Assembly: GCA_910578255.1 (NCBI GenBank)
Contig: CAJTQM010000004.1
Location: forward strand, 22,508 to 86,507
Direction of reading: 5' to 3'
Source of the DNA: an uncultured Oscillospiraceae bacterium
GTDB taxonomy: Bacteria > Bacillota > Clostridia > Oscillospirales > Ruminococcaceae
DNA: 64,000 nucleotides
A program made the position numbers and the translations under genes. Shown piece by piece: positions 51,601-59,088 of this stretch. The number at the start of each line of letters is the position of its first letter. Position 1 is the first letter of the stretch. The notes under the pieces are model-generated. The model did no database searches. It was not told the DNA's origin and saw only the letters and a list, made by a program, of their open reading frames with translations.

Positions 51601-52097
51601 AGGAACTTTCCCGCCGCCTGACCGCCTGCGACGGCGTACTGGCGGTATCGGATACCATGACGATCAAAAGCCAGTTTGACGACATGATCCACAGCATGAC
51701 CTACGTAATGCTGGTGCTGATTGTTTCCGCCGGCGCGCTGGCGTTCGTGGTTTTATACAATCTGTCCAACATCAATGCAAACGAGCGGATACGGGAAATC
51801 GCGACGATTAAGGTGCTGGGCTTTTACGACCGGGAGGTATCGGCTTATCTGTACCGGGAAAATATCTTTTTAACGCTGCTGGGAACCCTGGCCGGGCTGA
51901 TTTTGGGCGTTTTTTTGCACCATTACGTAGTGGTGACGGCGGAAACGGATATCGTCATGTTTGGCCGGACGATCCGGTGGATGAGTTATGTCTTTTCCGG
52001 CGCGCTGACGCTGATCTTTTCCCTTTTGGTCAATGGGGTGATGCATTTTAAGCTAAAAAAGGTCAGTATGGTGGAATCGTTAAAATCCATAGAGTGA
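48618..52097 (+). CDS. Large FtsX-family ABC permease with a long extracytoplasmic coiled coil
   Basis: 1,159 residues. N-terminal membrane helix (RFLSIFLIVAIGVGFFAGL), then an external domain, a long coiled coil (residues ~260-600) built of repeats like ADAQKQLDDARQELNDG and LEEGRRRLAEAGRQLDEA, then an FtsX core of three helices, a second external domain and another FtsX core of three helices. The call as an FtsX-type permease is firm; the coiled coil resembles that of YhgE-like export proteins. Such permeases may export lipids or peptides or transmit force; the substrate is unknown here. It is coupled to the ATPase gene. Confidence 0.93.
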   Translation: MVKRMRAGVFAKDLLREIAKSKNRFLSIFLIVAIGVGFFAGLTASGPDMKLTADTYFARQRLSDFRLLSTMGFTDEDLQALRDTEGVRAVLPGHWVDTVLETGGDSEVVKAMGYDFDRLEKEDSDRMNLPVLLEGRFPQSPDECVVEAAEEIFGVSFQLGDSITLTNGKPDTDLTDILRTDRFTIVGIVQSPLYISIGRGTSTIGSGKVNAFIMIPNETFLEDYYTEVYLLADGVEGLSSYSQEYQNRIDQLASRLERLGEERATIRLEQVRTEAAEKIADAQNALDEGIRTQQEGLDKGRQELDDARGQLSQGERDLAEATQTYYDSIADAQKQLDDARQELNDGEKSYESGLRAYERGQDAYDRALEEGLAQIQSAQKVLDETQAQLTQGQAQYDQVRALVPDEGSAAFVLNDPAADPGQTARLAAQLSALAQSGAGQDWAGDLADYLSDPAAMTPQQSAYHLAVVRQVNQEMDAQGRQLQEGWAQLNEGKEQLEEGRRRLAEAGRQLDEAADQLREARETLDEGWTQLAEKEREFLDKKEEGWQELVKAGQEISDGRRELADGEKEWEEGKAQSDQEIADAREKLDKAKKDLAALKTPEWYVLDRTDYPGHADFGSDADRISAIARVFPLFFLLVAALVCLTTMTRMVEEQRVQIGTLKALGYRSGVIGAKFLIYALAATVAGSLAGLLVGMRLFPTIIYNAYGILYTMIPVQAPFRAGVAALSTLAAAATVLATVLLCCRRELAEQPALLMRPKAPKAGKRVLLERIGFLWNRLSFSYKVTFRNLFRYKKRMLMTVVGIAGCSALMLTGFGLYDAIRDIVGIQFGQLYHYDLTTVLEQDLSDSQRREAESLLFSHPQVENSLYVRQESFQFKGAGGKTYDLYLFVPENPRQMEDFVTLRTRKGHESLSLEKEEVILTEKAARFLNVGPGEQITITDADHRSYTVTVGAVAEQYTGHYLYMTPRAYEEYFHQPASFNMVQSILRAPGIGEQEELSRRLTACDGVLAVSDTMTIKSQFDDMIHSMTYVMLVLIVSAGALAFVVLYNLSNINANERIREIATIKVLGFYDREVSAYLYRENIFLTLLGTLAGLILGVFLHHYVVVTAETDIVMFGRTIRWMSYVFSGALTLIFSLLVNGVMHFKLKKVSMVESLKSIE

Positions 52098-52168
52098 TGC
52101 AATAAAATCCCGGAATTTCTGCACTTATTTGACAAAGGGACAGTTTTAAACAGACAAGGAGGGGTTTT

Positions 52169-53164
52169 ATGAAAAGAAGATGGCTTTTGGCGGTTCTTTG
52201 CGCGGCGGTTTTGCTTACACTGCTGACAGGATGCGGCGCGACCAGTCTGACAGATAAAGCGGTCGGCGGGAATCAGGGCTATGCGCCGCCCCAGGCCGCA
52301 CCGGGGAACGGCGCGGCAGAGAATGGGGTGGCAGAGGACACGACAATGGGGGACATGGCCTTTTCCACGTCGGAATCCCCCGTTTCGGGGTTTATGATCC
52401 CGGCGGAGGAGCCAGCGGGCCGAAAGATCATCTGGCGGGTGGAACTGGAGGCGGAGACGCTGGAGTTTGACTCGTTTTTGTCCGAATTGGAAAAGGCGGT
52501 GCGGGAATTTGACGGATATCTGGAAGGCTCCTCGGTCAGCGGCAACGCCATCACTTATTCGTCCAACCGTTACGGCTCTTTGACCATTCGCATCCCCAGC
52601 GGTAAGCTGGACAGCTTTTTGGGGCAGGTGGGGCAGCTTTGCACCGTTACCCACACGAGCAAATCCTCCGAGGATGTGACGCTGGATTACGTGGACGTAC
52701 AAGCCCGGATCGAGACGCTTACCATCGAGCAAGAGCGGCTGCTGGCGCTGTTGGAGTCGGCGCAGGATTTGGAATCGGTGATTCAGCTGGAAAGCCGCCT
52801 GTCGGAGGTGCGATATCAGCTGGAAAGCTATCAGTCCACAAAAAACCGTTACGACAGTCTGATTGATTACAGCACGGTCACCCTTTCGGTACACGAGGTA
52901 CAAAGGGTAACGGTGGTGCCGGATCAGTCGGTATGGCAGCGCATCGGCTCCGGTTGGTCCAATACCATGTACCGGCTGAAGACCGGCTTGGTGGATTTCT
53001 TTGTATGGTTCGTGGTCAACCTGCCTTATCTTCTGATCTGGGCGGCCTTTGCCGGGGTTGTAGTCTGGCTTAGCCTGCGCGGCGCCAAAAAGCATCGGGA
53101 GAAAAAACTGCCGGTGAGATTTGTGCCGTCGGACGAGAAGACCATTCCTACCGAGACAAAATAG
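52169..53164 (+). CDS. DUF4349 lipoprotein
   Basis: 331 residues. A lipoprotein signal with lipobox LLTGC (Cys near residue 22), a disordered Ala/Gly linker, a DUF4349 domain (LEKAVREFDGYLEGSSVSGNAITYSSNRYGSLTIRIPSGKLDSFL in parts, VDVQARIETLTIEQERLLALLESAQDLESVI in parts), and a C-terminal membrane helix (LPYLLIWAAFAGVVVWLSL) with a basic tail. It is thus anchored by lipid and by a helix. Function is unknown. It lies 71 bases after the ABC permease gene with AAGGAGGGG before the ATG, and may be part of the same unit; a terminator follows. Confidence 0.92.
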   Translation: MKRRWLLAVLCAAVLLTLLTGCGATSLTDKAVGGNQGYAPPQAAPGNGAAENGVAEDTTMGDMAFSTSESPVSGFMIPAEEPAGRKIIWRVELEAETLEFDSFLSELEKAVREFDGYLEGSSVSGNAITYSSNRYGSLTIRIPSGKLDSFLGQVGQLCTVTHTSKSSEDVTLDYVDVQARIETLTIEQERLLALLESAQDLESVIQLESRLSEVRYQLESYQSTKNRYDSLIDYSTVTLSVHEVQRVTVVPDQSVWQRIGSGWSNTMYRLKTGLVDFFVWFVVNLPYLLIWAAFAGVVVWLSLRGAKKHREKKLPVRFVPSDEKTIPTETK

Positions 53165-53189
53165 AAAAAGATCAAGCGATGGTTTTGCG

Positions 53190-53213
53190 CATCCGCCTAT
53201 TTAGGCGGACGCA
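53190..53213 (+). other. Small hairpin after the DUF4349 gene
   Basis: TCCGCCT-ATTT-AGGCGGA, with GC further paired outside. It has no T-run and comes just before the terminator at 53226. Confidence 0.6.
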
Positions 53214-53225
53214 TGAAGATCATAA

Positions 53226-53264
53226 AGGCCGTGGGCGCGAAGGAGCGTCCACGGCCTGTTTTTT
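53226..53264 (+). terminator. Intrinsic terminator before the c-di-GMP gene
   Basis: AGGCCGTGG and CCACGGCCT, with further pairing GCGC/GCG towards the loop, then GTTTTTT. Its T-run is also the left end of the 14-bp inverted repeat at 53259-53293. Confidence 0.88.
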
Positions 53265-53293
53265 ATCGTTTGCCATAGACAAACGATAAAAAA
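53259..53293. promoter_or_regulatory. 14-bp inverted repeat over the HD-GYP/GGDEF promoter
   Basis: TTTTTTATCGTTTG (53259-53272) and CAAACGATAAAAAA (53280-53293) around CCATAGA. It covers the -35 and most of the spacer of the sigma-A promoter at 53276-53304, so it could be an operator for a dimeric repressor. It could also be a terminator for minus-strand transcripts. Confidence 0.6.
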
Positions 53294-53304
53294 TCCTGTA
53301 TGAT
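53276..53304 (+). promoter_or_regulatory. Sigma-A-type promoter for the HD-GYP/GGDEF gene
   Basis: TAGACA, 17-base spacer, TATGAT, about 38 bases before the ATG at 53343. Confidence 0.7.
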
Positions 53305-53342
53305 TGTTTACAACGAGAAAAACATTCCCTGGGAGTATGCCT

Positions 53343-55406
53343 ATGAAAAGTGAAATCAGAAAGAAACAAAAGGTCCTGATTGCCGACGATTCGGAGATGA
53401 ACCGTTCGATTCTGACCGATATGCTGGGAGAGGATTTCGAAATCATCGAGGCGGTAGACGGCAAGCAGGCAGTTACCATGCTGCAAAAGCATAATTTAGA
53501 ATTTTCTATTCTGCTTTTGGATATTGTCATGCCGGAAATGGATGGTTTTGAAGTGCTGGCAATGATGAACCAGTATCATTGGATTGAAGACGTGCCGGTG
53601 ATTATGATCTCGGCGGAGACTTCACCTTCTTATATCGAGCGGGCGTACGAGTTGGGTGTAACCGATTTTGTCAGCCGCCCCTTCGACGAATTGATTGTCC
53701 GGCGGCGGGTGCTCAATACCATCATGCTTTACGCCAAGCAGAAAAAGCTGGTGGGTCTGGTATCCGACCAGATCTATGAAAAAGAAAAAAACAGCGATCT
53801 GATGGTGAATATCCTCAGCCATATCGTCGAGTTCCGCAATGGAGAGAGCGGGCTGCATGTGCTGCATATTCAGACGATTACCGAAATGCTTTTAAAAAAG
53901 CTGGTACAGATCACCGGTCAATACCGATTGAGCGCTTCGGATATTTCGCTGATCGGAAAAGCCTCCGCGCTGCACGATATTGGAAAAATTGCCATTCCGG
54001 ATGAAGTTCTCAATAAGCCGGGGCGCTTTACCCCAGAAGAGTATGAGCAAATGAAGACCCATGCGGCCATCGGCGCGTCTATGTTGGAGGAACTGCCCTT
54101 CTACGGGGACGAACCGCTGGTGAAAATCGCCTATCAAATCTGCCGCTGGCACCACGAAAGGTATGATGGAAAGGGCTACCCGGATGGGCTGAAGGGGGAA
54201 GAAATCCCCATTGCGGCGCAGATTGTCTCCTTGGCGGATGTGTATGACGCGCTTACCAGCAAGCGGGTTTACAAGGACGCCTATTCCCACGAAAAGGCGA
54301 TACAGATGATTATAAACGGCGAATGCGGTGCGTTTAATCCTGTTTTGCTGGAATGCCTGCAAGCCATTGGGGAGAGTATCCGCTCGGAACTTCAGGTCAA
54401 TTCTCCCAATCAGCACAGCCAGCGGGAGATTCAAAATGTAACGGCGGAAATTCTGCGTCATGAGGAGTTGGGCGTATCGGAACGCACATTGCGTTTATTA
54501 GAGCACGAGCGGACCAAGTTTCAGTTTTTCGCGTCCTTGTCTCAGGAGATTCAGTTTGAGTACACAACACAGCCTCCGATGCTTTCGGTGTACGATTGGG
54601 GCGCGCATCAGCTGGGGTTAAACGAGATTATCATGAATCCTGAAGAGGACGAGAAGTTCATTGAGGTAATCGGAAAGGACAATCTGCACCAGCTGACCGA
54701 AAAGCTACATAAAACAACGCCGGAGAATCCGGTGGCCCAGATTGACTGTGAGATCCAGATTAACGGCAGCCCCCGCTGGAGCCGGATCATCAGCCGGACC
54801 ATGTGGTTTGACGAGGAGAATCCCCAGTGCACCGGCGCCATCGGCAAGGTGGTGGATATCCATGAGGAGCGTTTGCAGATGGCGGCTCTGCGGCATCGTG
54901 CCTCCCACGATCTGCTGACCGGACTTATGAACCACACCTATGCCAGGGAATATATTCAGCAAAGGATTAAGAGCCGTCCGGACGGAAATTTTGCGCTGGT
55001 GATTTTTGATCTGGATCATTTTAAGCAGGCCAACGACAATTATGGTCATTCTTTTGGCGATCAGGTGCTTCAGTATGTGGCGGATAAGCTGAGCCGCAGC
55101 ATCCGTGGAGAGGACGTTGCCGCGCGGGCCGGCGGCGATGAATTTTTGATCTTTTTGGAGTACAAAACGGATTTGGAAGCGGCGATCCAGCGTATTTTCC
55201 GCACGCTGACCGGCGAATTCAACGGATTTCCTATCTCTTTGAGCATGGGAATTGCCACGACCGAGGATGGTGAAAACGAATACGGTGCGCTTTTCCACCG
55301 GGCGGATCAGGCACTTTACGCGGTGAAACGGGGCGGTCGGGGGCACTATCGGTACTACGACGATTCCATTAAGGATACGCTTTCGGTGATCTCGTCAATT
55401 GATTAG
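53343..55406 (+). CDS. Response regulator with HD-GYP, PAS-like and GGDEF domains (c-di-GMP turnover)
   Basis: 687 residues from the ATG at 53343 (GGGAG 7 bases upstream). Order: receiver domain (residues ~9-125, phospho-acceptor Asp in LLLDIVMPEMDG), HD-GYP domain (ALHDIGKI near 210; HHERYDGKGYPDGL near 275), a PAS-like stretch (~400-510) and a GGDEF domain (ARAGGDEFLIF near 598, with FDLDHFKQANDNYGH). Both catalytic motifs look intact: HD-GYP should break c-di-GMP and GGDEF should make it. This joint presence in one protein suggests that phosphorylation of the receiver or a signal at the PAS decides the balance. No partner kinase is near by; an HPt gene follows. Confidence 0.95.
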   Translation: MKSEIRKKQKVLIADDSEMNRSILTDMLGEDFEIIEAVDGKQAVTMLQKHNLEFSILLLDIVMPEMDGFEVLAMMNQYHWIEDVPVIMISAETSPSYIERAYELGVTDFVSRPFDELIVRRRVLNTIMLYAKQKKLVGLVSDQIYEKEKNSDLMVNILSHIVEFRNGESGLHVLHIQTITEMLLKKLVQITGQYRLSASDISLIGKASALHDIGKIAIPDEVLNKPGRFTPEEYEQMKTHAAIGASMLEELPFYGDEPLVKIAYQICRWHHERYDGKGYPDGLKGEEIPIAAQIVSLADVYDALTSKRVYKDAYSHEKAIQMIINGECGAFNPVLLECLQAIGESIRSELQVNSPNQHSQREIQNVTAEILRHEELGVSERTLRLLEHERTKFQFFASLSQEIQFEYTTQPPMLSVYDWGAHQLGLNEIIMNPEEDEKFIEVIGKDNLHQLTEKLHKTTPENPVAQIDCEIQINGSPRWSRIISRTMWFDEENPQCTGAIGKVVDIHEERLQMAALRHRASHDLLTGLMNHTYAREYIQQRIKSRPDGNFALVIFDLDHFKQANDNYGHSFGDQVLQYVADKLSRSIRGEDVAARAGGDEFLIFLEYKTDLEAAIQRIFRTLTGEFNGFPISLSMGIATTEDGENEYGALFHRADQALYAVKRGGRGHYRYYDDSIKDTLSVISSID

Positions 55407-55447
55407 AAGGCCGTTGGAACACAAAATGCAGAAAAGGGGAAGATGGG

Positions 55448-55813
55448 ATGACATTACAAGAATGCTATGAGAAGTTTGGCGGCAGCTACGAGGATGTGTC
55501 CGGCCGCCTTCGCAAAGAGGCGCTGATCCGAAAATTTGTGCTGAAATTTTTGGATGATCCCAGCTATGATACGCTTTGCCGGGCAATGGAAAGCAAAAAT
55601 CAGGAGGAGGCGTTTCGCGCGGCCCACACGCTGAAGGGCGTGTGCCAGAATTTGGCGTTTTCCCGGTTATACGAATCCAGCAGGGATTTAACCGAGCAGC
55701 TGCGTTCCGGGCAGGACATGGAAAAAGTAGACGCCGCGCTTTTTGCCCGTTTACAGGAGGATTACCGCCAGACGGCGGATGCCATCCGCCTGCTGGATCC
55801 GGCGGAAGCTTAA
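55448..55813 (+). CDS. HPt domain phosphotransfer protein
   Basis: 121 residues, all helical. The phospho-accepting His is His60 in AFRAAHTLKGVCQNLAF, the standard HPt pattern, with Lys and Gly at +3 and +4. It follows the HD-GYP/GGDEF gene by 41 bases with GGGGAAGATGGG before the ATG, so it is likely its phosphate donor or acceptor. A hybrid kinase is not in the window. A perfect terminator follows. Confidence 0.92.
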   Translation: MTLQECYEKFGGSYEDVSGRLRKEALIRKFVLKFLDDPSYDTLCRAMESKNQEEAFRAAHTLKGVCQNLAFSRLYESSRDLTEQLRSGQDMEKVDAALFARLQEDYRQTADAIRLLDPAEA

Positions 55814-55892
55814 AATGGGCAGACCGGTTTTTTGTATAGATCACAACAAAAAGGCACCGGGGTCGAATGATGAGGCGCCATAACGAAGGGTT

Positions 55893-55932
55893 AAAAATCG
55901 AGGCAGAGTCAACAGACTCTGCCTCGATTTTT
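55893..55932. terminator. Perfect bidirectional terminator after the HPt gene
   Basis: An 18-bp perfect stem AAAAATCGAGGCAGAGTC with its complement around AACA; A and T runs lie at each end. It can serve the HPt gene (plus) and the DUF3795 gene (minus). Confidence 0.93.
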
Positions 55933-56017
55933 GCTATATATTACTTGCCTGAAAGAACGTAACCCACTACGACACTTTCGGACAGAGTCCGAAAAGATGT
56001 CATGTGGGAGATTTTGT

Positions 56018-56401
56018 TCATTTTGTTCGTCTAAGCAAATTCAGAACTTCGTTTTCATTTGGCAAATCATAGTCGCCCAGAATACCCGATCTATGATAAA
56101 CGATTCCGTCTTTTTCGTTTTGCTCTAAGTAACCGATGAATTCTTTCATTCCATCTTCTTTGATGCACTGAACAAACGCCCGTATTTTTATTTTATCAGG
56201 CGCAAGCATATCCCTATCACAAGGAAAATCAGAGCATTCCCAGCAGCCGTTTATACCTTTGGCTGTACAACACGTATACTGGTAACAACCTTGTGGGGAC
56301 AATCTTTTCCCGCAATTGTTTTCTGATTTGCAGCTGCATTTCCCGTCGGAACAACAAAAACTACAAACCAATCCGCAATATGCAATTGCGTTCTCAGTCA
56401 T
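56018..56401 (-). CDS. DUF3795 cysteine-rich protein
   Basis: 127 residues on the minus strand. Cys-rich N-terminal part (YCGLVCSFCCSDGKCSCKS, then CYQYTCCTAKGINGCWEC), with the family pattern of DUF3795 'CG-xC-xxC' and 'CxxC...F-C'. It may bind zinc or a metal cluster; the role is unknown. Its base composition is clearly more AT-rich than both neighbours, which hints at recent arrival. I see only a weak promoter upstream. It ends at the bidirectional terminator. Confidence 0.85.
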   Translation of the reverse strand: MTENAIAYCGLVCSFCCSDGKCSCKSENNCGKRLSPQGCYQYTCCTAKGINGCWECSDFPCDRDMLAPDKIKIRAFVQCIKEDGMKEFIGYLEQNEKDGIVYHRSGILGDYDLPNENEVLNLLRRTK

Positions 56402-56474
56402 ATGCCTATCTCCAATTCTAAATAATCTTTCGTTATCCCACCTTGGCTAAATGTCCTGTGCCTTTGTGCAATTG

Positions 56475-57245
56475 CTAAAGGGAAGAAACGGTATCGAAAA
56501 TCAGCTTGACCACCAAAAGTCCCATAGCGGCCAGCAGCACCGGGCGGATAAATTTTCCGCCGATTTTAATGGCCATCCGGGTGCCGATGTAGTTGCCGAG
56601 AATAGAGCAGGCCGCCGCCGGAATCCCCAGCAAAAACAGGACGTTTCCATGGTAGATATAGGTGATAAGACTGCCGACGTTAGAAGCGAGGTTTACAAGC
56701 TTGGCGTTGCCGCTGGCGCGGATTAAGGAGTATCCCAGCAAGGAGGTGAAGGCCAGCACCATAAACGTGCCGGTACCGGGACCGAAAAAGCCGTCGTAGG
56801 CGCCGATAACCAGACCGATGACGGCGCTGAGCAGATACAGCTTTTTCCCGGTGACCTCCTCTTTTTCCGTTTTACCAATGTTTCGGTTGAGAATCATAAA
56901 AACCGCGATCACCGGCAGCAAAATCGTGGTGCAGAATTGAAGGGTCTGGGGGGAGAGCATGACCACCAGCCGCGCGCCGAACCAGGAGCCGATTAGGGAC
57001 ATGGCGGCGCAGACAAATCCGGGCTTCCAGTGGATAAAGCCGCCGCGGCCGTAGTTAAAGGTGGCGATGGCGGTGCCGAAGCTGTTGCCGAATTTATTGG
57101 TGGCATAGGCCATATGGATGGGAACGCCAGCAAACAGATAGGCCGGCAACGTAATAATCCCGCCGCCACCTGCTACCGCATCCATAAATCCGCCTAAAAA
57201 GACCAGCGGGCAGACAATCGCAAAGGTTTGCCAACTAAGTTCCAT
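56475..57245 (-). CDS. TauE/SafE-family anion permease
   Basis: 256 residues from the ATG at 57245 (GGGGGT upstream on the minus strand; an ATG at 57260 overlaps less well). About eight membrane helices. The family pattern is seen twice: FLGGFMDAVAGGGGIITLPAYLFAGVP in parts near the start and VIGAYDGFFGPGTGTFMVLAFTSLLGYS in parts in the middle. Members export sulfite, sulfoacetate or similar anions; the substrate is not predictable. A divergent SpoVB-like gene lies on the other side. Confidence 0.94.
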   Translation of the reverse strand: MELSWQTFAIVCPLVFLGGFMDAVAGGGGIITLPAYLFAGVPIHMAYATNKFGNSFGTAIATFNYGRGGFIHWKPGFVCAAMSLIGSWFGARLVVMLSPQTLQFCTTILLPVIAVFMILNRNIGKTEKEEVTGKKLYLLSAVIGLVIGAYDGFFGPGTGTFMVLAFTSLLGYSLIRASGNAKLVNLASNVGSLITYIYHGNVLFLLGIPAAACSILGNYIGTRMAIKIGGKFIRPVLLAAMGLLVVKLIFDTVSSL

Positions 57246-57365
57246 CGAAAATACCCCCAACAGGATTCCGGCAGTCCGGCGGCCGTAGGCTTTTGACCGG
57301 ACAGGGACCTTTTTTGCGTTTTTGACAGGGACCGGTTTTTCCTTATTTCTACAAAAGCCGCTTTT

Positions 57366-57394
57366 ATCTTACGCCCTGAGACGGCGCTTGTCAA
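57366..57394 (-). promoter_or_regulatory. Sigma-A-type promoter for the TauE/SafE gene
   Basis: On the minus strand: TTGACA, 17-base spacer, TAAGAT, about 120 bases before the start. The leader between contains a direct repeat of GACAGGGACC. Confidence 0.5.
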
Positions 57395-57462
57395 TGAAAA
57401 AAGAAAGGGCAAGTCTTAAATTTCGATTGCTTTCATAAACTGGCTGTATGGAGGGTCACTTT

Positions 57463-59004
57463 ATGAAAATTGGGAAACAGTCGGTTTTTTATAACGCTTT
57501 TTTTCTGTGCCTTTCGTCTATCGGGCTACAGCTGATCGGATTTTTGTACCGAATCGGCTTAAGCCGGTTTGGCGGCGCTCAGGTTATGGGAATGTATCAG
57601 CTGATTATGCCCGCCTATTCGGTGATTATGTCCTTTACCATGTCCGGGCTTACCTTAGCGGTTTCGCGGCTGTGCGCCCAATATCAGGCGGCAAAAGACG
57701 CCGCCGGCGTACGGGGAACCGTTCGGTTTGCCCAGCTGGTGTTTTTGTGTCTGTTCGCCTGCGCCGCCATACCGGTTTGTCTGTTTCCGGATTTTCTTGC
57801 GGGAGTGGTGCTGGGGGAAAAAAAGATCAAGGGGGCGCTGCTACTGCTTTTGCCCTGTCTGTTTTTAACAGGATTTGAAAACATCTTTAAATCCTGCTTT
57901 CACGGGATCAAATATATCCTGCCGCCGATTGTGTCGGAGTTGACCGAACAGCTGGTCCGCACCATCGCGGGACTGGGACTGCTGCTGCTTTTGTGCCCGT
58001 CCGACCCGGGGGCCGCCACCGCCATGATCGTTTTGGGAATGGTCATCAGCGAAGTGTTCAGCGTTGTGATTTTGCTGCTGTTTTACAAAAAGGCCGGCCG
58101 CTCCCTTTTGCCCCGGCGGTTAGGCGGCGCAAAAATCCCCAAGGGAATGTTTCGAAAGGTGGCAGCCATCGCCGTACCGGTTTCCTCGGCGGGACTGCTC
58201 AACAATTTTTTGTCCAGCGCCACCACCGTTTTAATCCCCAATCGGCTGATTGCGGCTGGGGCCTCCGCCCAGGAAGCCATGTCCAGCTTTGGGGTGATGG
58301 TTGGAATGACCATGCCGCTTTTAATGCTGCCCACCGCCTTTATCCATCCGCTGAACACCGTGCTGCTGCCGCGATTTTCCCAGTACAGCGCAAAAGGCAG
58401 CGAGGCCCAGACCCGGCGAAAGGCGGGAAAGGCGATTCAGGTCACCGGCATACTGACCGCGGCGTCTTTGGCGGTGATGCTGCCGGTGGGAAAGCCGCTG
58501 GCTCAGCTGATTTACAAAAATCCCCTGGCGGGAGAACACCTGCTTTCTTTGTCCGCGGCGGCGGCTTTGACCTTTTACCATATTACCACCGGCAGCATAC
58601 TCAACGGCATCGGTATGCAAAAGCAGGCTTCTATCAGCATTGTGGTCACCGGGATCAGCGAAATCGTCTTCACCTGGATGACGGTTGGCACAATGGGAAT
58701 CGGCGGCTATGCCCTGGCCTGTATCGGCAGCGAACTGGCGGGGGTGGCGATGAATTTTTACTGGGTCATCCGGGGGGCGAAAATAAAAATCCAATGGAAA
58801 AACTGGTTTGTCACCCCGCTTCTTTCTGGCGCGGCGGCGGGCTTTGCGGCCAGACTGCTGCTGACTTTTCTCTCGCAGAGCGGATTGCCGTCCGTTTGGC
58901 CCGTTTTGGCCAGCGTGCTTTTTGCGTTTACCATTTTTCTGTTGTGCCTGTCCTTTTTAGGCATTCGTTTTTCCCAGTATCTGAAAACGCTTTTTGCCCA
59001 TTGA
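57463..59004 (+). CDS. SpoVB/MurJ-like polysaccharide or lipid flippase
   Basis: 513 residues from the ATG at 57463 (GGAGGG upstream). About 13-14 membrane helices. The opening SVFYNAFFLCLSSIGLQLIGFLYRIGLSRFGGAQVMGMYQLIMPAYS (in parts) and the mid-protein FLTGFENIFKSCFHGIKY are typical of the stage V sporulation protein B branch of the MOP exporters. It probably moves a lipid-linked cell-wall or spore-cortex precursor. There is no sporulation gene next to it, so the exact role is open. Confidence 0.9.
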   Translation: MKIGKQSVFYNAFFLCLSSIGLQLIGFLYRIGLSRFGGAQVMGMYQLIMPAYSVIMSFTMSGLTLAVSRLCAQYQAAKDAAGVRGTVRFAQLVFLCLFACAAIPVCLFPDFLAGVVLGEKKIKGALLLLLPCLFLTGFENIFKSCFHGIKYILPPIVSELTEQLVRTIAGLGLLLLLCPSDPGAATAMIVLGMVISEVFSVVILLLFYKKAGRSLLPRRLGGAKIPKGMFRKVAAIAVPVSSAGLLNNFLSSATTVLIPNRLIAAGASAQEAMSSFGVMVGMTMPLLMLPTAFIHPLNTVLLPRFSQYSAKGSEAQTRRKAGKAIQVTGILTAASLAVMLPVGKPLAQLIYKNPLAGEHLLSLSAAAALTFYHITTGSILNGIGMQKQASISIVVTGISEIVFTWMTVGTMGIGGYALACIGSELAGVAMNFYWVIRGAKIKIQWKNWFVTPLLSGAAAGFAARLLLTFLSQSGLPSVWPVLASVLFAFTIFLLCLSFLGIRFSQYLKTLFAH

Positions 59005-59010
59005 CAGGGA

Positions 59011-59038
59011 TTCACGGCCGGCTCATTTGTGCTATAAT
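59011..59038 (+). promoter_or_regulatory. Probable promoter for the radical SAM gene
   Basis: A consensus TATAAT at 59033-59038 with a weak -35 TTCACG 16 bases upstream. TTGACA at 59001 is 26 bases away, too far. The ribosome binding site AAGGAGG lies about 35 bases on. Confidence 0.5.
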
Positions 59039-59088
59039 CCTTTATAGTAAACTTATATACCCGTTTCATTTTAAGGAGGATGTTTAAA

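Noticed and set aside
59001..59006. TTGACA as the -35 of the radical SAM promoter
   Set aside because: It is 26 bases from TATAAT, too far for sigma-A.
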